Shown here piece after piece: positions 1-5,171 of a stretch of 5,171 bases of DNA. The notes under the pieces were generated by a model. It was given only the letters and a program-made list of their open reading frames with translations. It did no database searches and was not told the DNA's origin. Both the position numbers and the translations under genes were made by a program. The stretch is from positions 1 to 5,171 of the forward strand of contig CAZPQV010000109.1 of assembly GCA_964588705.1 (NCBI GenBank). Reading direction: 5' to 3'. How positions within the stretch are numbered: the first letter of the stretch is position 1; every line of letters begins with the position of its first letter. This stretch comes from CAZPQV01 sp964588705 (GTDB lineage Bacteria > Bacteroidota > Bacteroidia > Flavobacteriales > Weeksellaceae).

Positions 1-416
1 ACCACAGAGTGTGTTACGCCAAGTCTCGCGCAGGCCAGCATTGCGTAAAGTGACTGATGGATCATCGGCATATAAACAATGGCTGTATCACCTTTTTTTA
101 TACCTAATTTTTGTAAACCTCCTGCAAGTTTTGCAACGTTTTCCTGAAGTTCTTTATATGTTATTTTTATGATTCTTTCCGTTACCGGAGAATCATAAAT
201 TATTGCAACTTCGTCGCCGTAACCGTCGTTAACATGTTTATCAACAGCAAGATAACAGGTGTTAAGCTCAGCATCTGCAAACCATTGCGGATATCCGTAT
301 TCGTCCTCCGAAAGAATTTTTTCCGGCTTTTTGAACCATTCTACTTTTTCAGCTTGCTGTGCCCAAAAACCTTCGCGGTTATCGATACTTTCCTGAAACA
401 TTTTGTGCGCTTTCAT
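1..416 (-). CDS. prpE: Propionyl-CoA synthetase-type acyl-CoA ligase, N-terminal part (cut by left window edge)
   Basis: AMP-forming short-chain acyl-CoA synthetase. The family activates a carboxylate with ATP to an acyl-adenylate, then forms the CoA thioester in the cytoplasm. Only the first 138 codons are visible. Residues 1-60 resemble the ACAS N-terminal domain (FQESIDNREGFW near 7-18, then QWFADAELNTCYLAVDKH near 44-61), and the AMP-binding domain begins with ITYKEL (85-90), GIKKGD (105-110), VYMPMI (114-119) and LACARLG (127-133). From memory, the short N-terminus plus the GDEVAIIYDSPVT segment (67-79) fit PrpE/ACSS3 propionyl-CoA synthetases better than classical Acs, which has a longer N-terminus. 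Acetate or another short acid remains possible. The catalytic P-loop and lysine lie outside the window. ATG at 416-414 is chosen because it starts the family-like sequence; a second Met at codon 6 is less likely. The leader is A-rich (ACAAAATATA) with no clear Shine-Dalgarno. It lies 94 bases after the receiver gene on the same strand, so co-transcription is possible but not shown. Confidence 0.9.
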   Translation of the reverse strand, partial: MKAHKMFQESIDNREGFWAQQAEKVEWFKKPEKILSEDEYGYPQWFADAELNTCYLAVDKHVNDGYGDEVAIIYDSPVTERIIKITYKELQENVAKLAGGLQKLGIKKGDTAIVYMPMIHQSLYAMLACARLGVTHSV

Positions 417-465
417 TATATTTTGTTTTTATGATTTATTGTGTTGTTATGAACCTATTAAAGTT

Positions 466-478
466 ACAAAACCTTTGT
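466..478. repeat. Short inverted repeat upstream of the acyl-CoA ligase gene
   Basis: In the 94-base gap between the receiver gene and the ligase gene (417-510), the minus strand reads ACAAA-GGT-TTTGT, a 5-base inverted repeat around 3 bases, ending 49 bases before the ligase ATG. It could be part of an operator or a chance feature of AT-rich DNA. I see no convincing intrinsic terminator in this gap, and no good match to the Bacteroidota -33 TTTG / -7 TAnnTTTG promoter at correct spacing. Confidence 0.25.
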
Positions 479-510
479 TTCTAATTCATTAAAATTGAGG
501 TTAATATTTC

Positions 511-876
511 TCAATTTCCGATTAATTCTTCGACCTTTTCCTGTAGTTTTTTAATAGAGTAAGGTTTGGTGATATAAGCATCTGCCCCAAGTTCGAGTCC
601 TTTTTGGATGTCGGCTTCTCCGGCTTTTGCAGAAAGAAATATCACTTTAATATCTTTGAATTTTTCGTCTTTTTTTATTTCGGTTAAAGTGGTGTAACCG
701 TCGACATTGGGCATCATAATATCCAGTAGAATAACGTCGGGGATTTCATTCTTCAATATTTCTAAAACTTCAGACCCGTCTCTTGCGATGAACACTTCGT
801 ATCCGTTTTTCCGGAACGAATATTCGAGGGTCATTACAATTTTGTGTTCGTCGTCAGCAATTAGTATCTTTTTCAT
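511..876 (-). CDS. Receiver-only (CheY-like) response regulator
   Basis: Single-domain two-component receiver, 121 residues, about the size of CheY/Spo0F, with no output domain. It should accept a phosphoryl group from a histidine kinase in the cytoplasm. All conserved residues are present: acidic pair D8-D9 (IADDE) for Mg2+, phospho-acceptor D52 in LLDIMMP, switch hydroxyl S82 in FLSAKA, aromatic switch Y101, and K104 in ITKPYS. The protein ends at ELIGN directly after the last receiver helix, so a DNA-binding or enzymatic domain is absent and not merely cut off: the TGA is internal to the window. Its ATG (876-874) overlaps the TGA of the upstream histidine kinase as ATGA, which implies translational coupling and makes that kinase the obvious partner. 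The downstream target cannot be read from the sequence: it may bind another protein, relay phosphate to a phosphotransferase, or act as a phosphate sink. Confidence 0.95.
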   Translation of the reverse strand: MKKILIADDEHKIVMTLEYSFRKNGYEVFIARDGSEVLEILKNEIPDVILLDIMMPNVDGYTTLTEIKKDEKFKDIKVIFLSAKAGEADIQKGLELGADAYITKPYSIKKLQEKVEELIGN

Positions 877-3539
877 TCTTCATTAATTTTATTTGGAAGG
901 AAAATTTCAAACGTTACTCCAATTTCTTTATTCTTGGCTAAAATTTTTCCGTTGTGAGCGTTGATAATATTTTTACAGATCGCAAGCCCAAGTCCGCTAC
1001 CGGAGGGCTTGAGAATATTTTGGTTTTTACTTTGATAAAATTTATCAAAAATATATTCTAAGTCTTCTTCAGGAATTGATTTTCCGGTATTGAAAATTGA
1101 AATCTTCAGGGCATCATCTTTTTCCTGAAATTTCGCCTGAATCATGCCATTATCGTTGGTGAATTTGAAGGCATTTCCAAGAACATTTTGGAATACCTGA
1201 ATCATTTTGTTTTCATCGTATTCGAAAATTTCATTTTGAAGTAAATTAACCTCAGAATGATGCAAATGCCTTTGTTCTAAAAGATTTGATAATGGTTTAA
1301 TCGCTTTTCTGTATGTATTGATGATGTTGTGTTTTTCAATGTTTAAAGACACAGAACCGGCTTCCAGTTTGTCGAGATACAGAATATCGTTGATGATTTC
1401 CGCAAGTCGATCACTCTCTGAAATGATATTTTCCAGGAAGTCTTTTTTGATTTCCGATGGCATATCTTCATCATCCAAAAGGATTTCGCTTGTCGCACGT
1501 ATTGCAGTAATTGGTGTTCTAAGTTCGTGTGCAACTGAATCTAAAAACTCATCTTTCTGTCGGTCTTTAATCACCAGGTTTTCGTTGGCATTCTGCAGGT
1601 CTTCAGAAAGTTTTCGCAATTCCTGACTTTGTTCTTTCAGCTGTTTATTGATGGAGATGTTTTCTTTGGATTCTTCCAATATTTGGAGTACTTCCGGAAG
1701 TGAAATTTTATCTTCTTTAGTTACGCCCTCAATAAGTATTTTCGCAGAGGCGGTACCGATTCTACCACTTAATAAATTTTCAGAAAACTTAATGAATCGT
1801 GCGTCTGCGGTATCGTTTTTATCAGTGATATTGTATTTAATATTAAAAATTTTCAAGGCTTGCGTCGTCTTTTTTTCACCTAAAAATCTTACCAATATTT
1901 TCTGAATATCAGAAACTTGCGCGGTTCCTCTCCAGATGAATGCGTTCTCATGATTTTGGATATAATCATCAATATCCACGTATAGCTCGGCGTAATTTCG
2001 CTCACGGTAACTGCCCGATGAAAGAGTGGAGACAATGAGGAAAAGTCCCGTGTTTACCAGTAAACTCCAGAAGAAAGTTCCTGCTATTGGCGACAGATAC
2101 GGAATTTTGAAGAATGTGATAATGGCGTGATTATAAACTTCCATATTTCTGAAACTCTCGAGATAATTTGGAAAAATTAAATTGAAATAGCAGATAATAA
2201 CTCCGGCAATAAGTCCTATAAGTGCTCCAAGATAAGTTCCTCTTCTCCAGAAAATGGCTCCAAAAAATGCCGGTGCCAACTGTGCTACCAAGATGAAAGA
2301 AATCAATCCGATGGAATACAGAGAAGTGGAAACCATCAGGAATTTATAAAACATAAATGACAGCAAAATCAAGGTGAGAATCGATATTTTTCTGATGTTT
2401 ACAATCGTTTTGGTATTGATGCTTTCAGATTTAATTTTAAAAGTTTCCAGCCATCCGTAAGGGATGATTACGTTGTTGGAAAGCATAATGGAAAGTGAAA
2501 TACTTGAAATGATAACCATTGAAATCGACGCACTTAAACCACCAAGAAAGGCAATCATTGCAACAAAATTATTTCCGAATTTCTGAGGAATCAGAATCGA
2601 AAAAAGTTCAGGATTGACAATCTCATTCTGAAATAAAATTTTTCCGCCCCAAGCAATTGGAAACACGAAGAAATTGAAAATCAGCATATACAGTGGAAAA
2701 AGCCAAATTGCGGTTTTAATGTGTTTTTCTTTTCTGTTTTCAACAATCGCAGTGTGAAACTGTCTTGGCAAAAGGAAAATTGCCATCATCGATAAAACTG
2801 AAATCATCATCCAGTTCGTTGCGCCTTCCAAACCGGAAAATGTGTTTAGTTTGGTGAAATCGGGTAGAGTAGAGGCTTTGTTGTAAATGTCTTCAAAACC
2901 GTTAAATATGCCGTAAACGATGAATAAACCAAGGATTATGAAGAATATTAATTTTAAAAAACTCTCCACTGCAACCGCTGAAATAATTCCCAAACGTTTC
3001 TCAGAAGCATCCACATATCTTGTACCATAATAAGCGGAAAACAGAGCAATAATAATCACTACGTAAGTGGAAGTATCAAGAAAAACATTTTCTTCAATCG
3101 GTGTTTGTGTGAGAACGTGAAAGCTTTCAGAAATTGCTTTAATCTGCAGTCCGATATAGGGGATTACTGCCAAAATACAAATTAATGCCACCAGCGCGCC
3201 CAAAGATCTTCCATTGCCATATCGAAGGGAAATAAAATCGGCAATACTTGCAATTTTATTAACCCTTGAAATCCTGACAATCTTGGTATTAATAAAAATC
3301 CAGGCGGGAACAATAATTGCCGGACCGATGTAAATTGCCATGTATTCCAATCCCTGGTTTGCTGCAACGCCGATGCTTCCGTAGTAAGTCCATGCCGAAC
3401 AGTAAACCGCCAAAGACAATGCGTATACGTAGGGATTATTCACCCAGAAATTACTTTTCTTCTTCTCCGCCCAATAAGCAATGAAGAACAAAAGCCCTAA
3501 ATAAAGGATTACCAGGATAAATAATACTGAACTACTCAT
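873..3539 (-). CDS. Sodium/solute symporter-like (SSF)-STAC-histidine kinase fusion, CbrA/CrbS type
   Basis: Membrane sensor kinase of 888 residues, numbered from the ATG. Residues 1 to about 510 form an SLC5/SSF transporter-like domain with about 13 predicted helices (near 4-24, 36-54, 66-86, 112-133, 158-172, 183-210, 241-259, 276-300, 325-355, 384-402, 407-430, 436-457, 482-505); ALSLAVYC (40-47), IYIGP (69-73) and GTRYVDASEKR (172-182) are typical of the CbrA group. Residues about 545-622 match a STAC linker (RFLGEKK; LLSGRIGTASAKILIEGV near 589-606). A coiled coil (about 623-660) leads to the HisKA domain with phospho-acceptor H671 in VAHELRTP. The ATPase domain has N-box N785/N789 (QNVLGNAFKFT), a G1 region NTGKSIP with Asn817 where Asp is usual, F box IFDKF, and G2 SGSGLGLAI (848-856). 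No PAS domain separates STAC from HisKA, unlike CbrA (about 980 residues). The ATG at 3539-3537 is preferred over an in-frame TTG one codon upstream. The gene overlaps the 64-residue gene before it by 8 bases and the receiver after it by 4. The ligand is unknown; a short-chain carboxylate is inferred from the neighbours. Confidence 0.93.
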   Translation of the reverse strand: MSSSVLFILVILYLGLLFFIAYWAEKKKSNFWVNNPYVYALSLAVYCSAWTYYGSIGVAANQGLEYMAIYIGPAIIVPAWIFINTKIVRISRVNKIASIADFISLRYGNGRSLGALVALICILAVIPYIGLQIKAISESFHVLTQTPIEENVFLDTSTYVVIIIALFSAYYGTRYVDASEKRLGIISAVAVESFLKLIFFIILGLFIVYGIFNGFEDIYNKASTLPDFTKLNTFSGLEGATNWMMISVLSMMAIFLLPRQFHTAIVENRKEKHIKTAIWLFPLYMLIFNFFVFPIAWGGKILFQNEIVNPELFSILIPQKFGNNFVAMIAFLGGLSASISMVIISSISLSIMLSNNVIIPYGWLETFKIKSESINTKTIVNIRKISILTLILLSFMFYKFLMVSTSLYSIGLISFILVAQLAPAFFGAIFWRRGTYLGALIGLIAGVIICYFNLIFPNYLESFRNMEVYNHAIITFFKIPYLSPIAGTFFWSLLVNTGLFLIVSTLSSGSYRERNYAELYVDIDDYIQNHENAFIWRGTAQVSDIQKILVRFLGEKKTTQALKIFNIKYNITDKNDTADARFIKFSENLLSGRIGTASAKILIEGVTKEDKISLPEVLQILEESKENISINKQLKEQSQELRKLSEDLQNANENLVIKDRQKDEFLDSVAHELRTPITAIRATSEILLDDEDMPSEIKKDFLENIISESDRLAEIINDILYLDKLEAGSVSLNIEKHNIINTYRKAIKPLSNLLEQRHLHHSEVNLLQNEIFEYDENKMIQVFQNVLGNAFKFTNDNGMIQAKFQEKDDALKISIFNTGKSIPEEDLEYIFDKFYQSKNQNILKPSGSGLGLAICKNIINAHNGKILAKNKEIGVTFEIFLPNKINEE

Positions 3540-3726
3540 CAAACTTTTTTATTGTCAGATACGAAAGAACGCTTGAAAGAAGCCACACCGTAAATATATA
3601 ACCGTAGATTACAGGCAAACCGAAATAGTTTTCGGCGGAATTGAACATAAGCAAAACCGGTGCATTGAACAGCACGAAAAGCGCTATGCTCAATATCACC
3701 AGTTTTTGTTTATGTCTTTTCTTCAT
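3532..3726 (-). CDS. Small two-helix membrane protein preceding the SSF-kinase
   Basis: A 64-residue protein with a basic start (MKKRHKQK), a first hydrophobic helix at about 9-28, a short loop containing FGLPVIYGY (about 36-44), a second helix at about 41-57 and a polar tail KKFDE. The layout (Pro/Asn-containing first helix, then FG-P and an aromatic cluster before a Trp in helix two) recalls the short DUF3311-like subunits found beside SSF transporters, and by position CbrX, the small ORF before cbrA in Pseudomonas. This is by eye and tentative. Its TAG (3534-3532) lies inside the kinase gene: the sequence GATGAGTAG holds the kinase ATG, the Ser codon AGT and this stop in offset frames, so the two are probably translationally coupled. 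A role as accessory subunit or assembly partner of the SSF domain is inferred. The ATG at 3726-3724 follows an AT-rich leader, 17 bases after the T-run of a terminator. Confidence 0.82.
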   Translation of the reverse strand: MKKRHKQKLVILSIALFVLFNAPVLLMFNSAENYFGLPVIYGYIFTVWLLSSVLSYLTIKKFDE

Positions 3727-3743
3727 TATAAAATAAACAATTC

Positions 3744-3779
3744 AAAAGGCAACCGACTGCCATTCAGAAGCCGGTTACC
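3744..3779 (-). terminator. Intrinsic terminator after the permease / small membrane protein operon
   Basis: On the minus strand GGTAACCGGCT pairs with AGTCGGTTGCC over 11 base pairs (two G-T wobbles) around a 10-base loop (TCTGAATGGC), followed at once by TTTTG and further T-rich sequence. It begins 9 bases after the TAA of the 75-residue gene, so it ends the operon to its right. Read on the plus strand the hairpin has no following T-run, so it works in one direction only. It stands 17 bases before the next gene's ATG. Confidence 0.82.
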
Positions 3780-3788
3780 GAGGATTTA

Positions 3789-4016
3789 TTACATTTTGTC
3801 TTTTGAATATTCGCCCTTCAGTGCATACCAACCGAACATGGCCATTCCGCCAACACAAATCGGTAAAAGAACGAACACGATGATGATCCCGAATACCAGG
3901 TCTTCCTGTTTCCCGGAAGTCAGTTTAGGGATTCCGAGAGTTGTTAGTCCAAACCACAGCATCGCTACTGCAAATGCCAGCCAAACAAGTCCTAAAATTT
4001 TCTTTATTGAGTCCAT
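3789..4016 (-). CDS. Small two-helix membrane protein paired with the permease (DUF6814-like)
   Basis: A 75-residue protein: MDSIKKILGLVW start, hydrophobic helix at about 7-28, polar loop with KLTSGKQED (about 31-39), second helix at about 41-67 (FGIIIVFVLLPICVGG and onward), and charged tail KGEYSKDKM. No signal-peptidase site or catalytic motif is seen. I associate this form and position, directly after an MFS permease in Bacteroidota, with the uncharacterised DUF6814 family; that name is from memory and needs a profile search. The ATG (4016-4014) is 36 bases after the permease stop on the same strand with no terminator between, so the two are most likely co-transcribed, and the strong hairpin at 3744-3779 closes the unit. 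A role as permease subunit or stabiliser is inferred only from the pairing. A longer frame on the opposite strand here is taken to be a shadow. Confidence 0.85.
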   Translation of the reverse strand: MDSIKKILGLVWLAFAVAMLWFGLTTLGIPKLTSGKQEDLVFGIIIVFVLLPICVGGMAMFGWYALKGEYSKDKM

Positions 4017-4052
4017 TTTTTAGTGTATTTAAAGTTATAAAAAATTATCAGA

Positions 4053-5171
4053 TTAATCCTGAACATTTCTGTCCTTTCCATTCAGATAGAAGAATCCGAT
4101 GACCAGTGAAACAGCAGATACAATGATTGGATACCAAAGTCCTTCGAGATACCATTCTGCTTTGCCGGAAGTTTGCGCATTCGTTACCAAGTAAGTTGCA
4201 ACTGCAGGAAGAAGTCCGCCAAAAATACCGTTACCAATATGGTATGGAAGCGACATAGAAGTGTAACGAATCCTCACAGGGAACATTTCAACCAGGAAGG
4301 CAGCAATTGGACCGTAAACCATTGTTACAAAAACAAGCTGAACGAAAAGAAGCATTACGAGTTTCCATCTTGTGTTACTGTCCACAGTAATTTGTGCGGT
4401 GGTTTTTGCAGCTTCAGGCGTTCCGTCTTCTTTCAGAACAGGACCTGCCGGTGACCAATGAACGATAGAGTCTTTTTTCATTAAAGAACCATCAGTGTAC
4501 TGAATTTCTTTGTGGAAAGTAATCAGACTGTCGCCCGCAATATCTTCGTGAAGCTTAGCAGATCGCGATTCTGTAACACCTCTGGCTGCAACAGTTTTCT
4601 CAGCCGGATTTACAGAATGATACATGGCGCGGTAAATTGGTCTGTAGCAAAGAATTGCAAGCAGCATTCCCCCGAGAATAATGTATTTTCTTCCAACTTT
4701 ATCTGAAAGCCATCCCCAGAATACAAACAGTGGTGTTCCAAGGAATAGTGCGATGGCCATAATGGAGTCCACCTGTGCTGATTCTACACTCATTACTTTC
4801 TGTAAGAAGCTCATGGCATAAAACTGACCGGTATACCAAACAACGCCCTGTCCCATAACCGCTCCGAAAAGTGCCAAAAGAACGAATTTGAAGTTATATT
4901 TGTTACCAAAAGATTCCTTTAAAGGATTTGTTGAAGTTTTTCCTTCTTTTTTAGCTTTTGCAAAAAGAGGAGACTCCTTCATGTTTTTACGGATCACGTA
5001 GGAAACTCCTACCATCAGGATTGAAATCCAGAACGGAACTCTCCATCCCCAGTTATCAAATTCTTCGGCAGTAAGTGATGTTTTGGTCATAAGAATTACC
5101 GCAAGAGATAAGAAAAGTCCTAAAGTTGCAGTCGTTTGAATCCATGAAGTCCAGTATCCGCGACGGTTGTC
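4053..5171 (-). CDS. MFS permease, metabolite:H+ symporter type, C-terminal part (cut by right window edge)
   Basis: The C-terminal 372 residues of an inner-membrane secondary transporter; the reading frame stays open through the right edge. The Met at 5090-5088 is internal, because the 27 codons before it (DNRRGYWTSWIQTTATLG...) encode a conserved helix of the family. Visible in fragment numbering: helix 5 (about 5-28), WGWRVPF (41-47) before helix 6, helix 7 (about 95-120), helix 8 (about 135-153), the loop 8-9 signature GWLSDKVGRK (153-162), helix 9, a hydrophilic insertion of about 80 residues (about 185-267), helix 10 with VYGPIAAFLVEMFP (285-298), helix 11 (about 305-330) and helix 12 (about 345-363), ending NGKDRNVQD. 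The RGYWTSW, VEMFP and YHIGNG motifs are typical of the MHS group (ProP, KgtP, ShiA relatives), which couple organic acids or osmolytes to protons. The exact substrate cannot be read; the neighbouring ligase and sensor suggest a carboxylate. It shares an operon with the 75-residue membrane protein. Confidence 0.92.
   Translation of the reverse strand, partial: DNRRGYWTSWIQTTATLGLFLSLAVILMTKTSLTAEEFDNWGWRVPFWISILMVGVSYVIRKNMKESPLFAKAKKEGKTSTNPLKESFGNKYNFKFVLLALFGAVMGQGVVWYTGQFYAMSFLQKVMSVESAQVDSIMAIALFLGTPLFVFWGWLSDKVGRKYIILGGMLLAILCYRPIYRAMYHSVNPAEKTVAARGVTESRSAKLHEDIAGDSLITFHKEIQYTDGSLMKKDSIVHWSPAGPVLKEDGTPEAAKTTAQITVDSNTRWKLVMLLFVQLVFVTMVYGPIAAFLVEMFPVRIRYTSMSLPYHIGNGIFGGLLPAVATYLVTNAQTSGKAEWYLEGLWYPIIVSAVSLVIGFFYLNGKDRNVQD

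Noticed and set aside
234..434. Plus-strand frame of 66 codons with a hydrophobic Phe-rich tail
   Set aside because: Antisense to the start of the acyl-CoA ligase; the hydrophobicity comes from complementing Lys/Glu-rich codons.
1318..1905. Plus-strand open frames opposite the kinase core and STAC region
   Set aside because: They are Ser/Phe-rich antisense reflections of a conserved kinase gene with no motif of their own.
3540..3542. In-frame TTG as start of the sensor kinase, giving an extra N-terminal Met
   Set aside because: An ATG follows immediately (3539-3537), with the hydrophobic first helix right after it; TTG starts are rare and nothing favours it here.
3706..4023. Plus-strand open frame of 105 codons opposite the small membrane proteins
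   Set aside because: It lies antisense to the 75-residue gene and the terminator, with low-complexity polar content and no recognisable motif; it is a shadow frame.
4371..4619. Permease insertion as a sign of two fused genes or a frameshift
   Set aside because: The frame is continuous, the helices on both sides are in expected order, and the composition is that of a normal hydrophilic loop.
4173..4706. Plus-strand open frames opposite the permease
   Set aside because: Compositionally odd (Asn/Arg/Cys/His mix) and antisense to a clearly coding permease.
5088..5090. ATG at 5090 as the start of the permease
   Set aside because: The frame stays open to the right edge and the upstream 27 codons encode the conserved RGYWTSW helix, so this Met is internal and the gene is cut by the window.

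Overview
The window is a compact, AT-rich, protein-coding segment from a bacterium of the Bacteroidota, most likely a flavobacterium of the Chryseobacterium/Weeksellaceae type. The basis is protein style (Lys/Ile/Asn/Phe-rich), A-rich leaders without clear Shine-Dalgarno sequences, and a small membrane protein of a type I associate with this phylum. Genus-level placement is inference. All six genes lie on the minus strand, so transcription runs from the right edge to the left edge. I see no RNA genes, mobile elements or CRISPR arrays, and no gene-free stretch longer than about 100 bases.

In transcription order: (1) the C-terminal 372 residues of a major facilitator superfamily permease of the metabolite:H+ symporter type (4053-5171, open at the right edge), carrying a large hydrophilic insertion; (2) a 75-residue two-helix membrane protein 36 bases downstream (3789-4016), followed by (3) a strong intrinsic terminator (3744-3779). 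A second operon starts only 17 bases after the terminator's T-run: (4) a 64-residue two-helix membrane protein (3532-3726) overlapping by 8 bases (5) an 888-residue fusion of a 13-helix sodium/solute symporter-like domain, a STAC linker and a histidine kinase (873-3539, CbrA/CrbS architecture without PAS), overlapping by ATGA (6) a 121-residue receiver-only response regulator (511-876). After a 94-base gap comes (7) the first 138 residues of a propionyl-CoA synthetase-type acyl-CoA ligase (1-416, open at the left edge).

The set reads as a short-chain carboxylate module: a permease with a small partner, a transporter-like sensor kinase with its own small partner and a receiver, and the ligase that would activate the acid to its CoA thioester. 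In gammaproteobacteria, kinases of this architecture (CrbS, CbrA) control acs or carbon-source use through DNA-binding regulators. Here the adjacent regulator has no output domain, so the route to transcription or to another target is open. That is the most interesting point in the window. The individual families are known ones, and I see no clear evidence of a wholly novel system.
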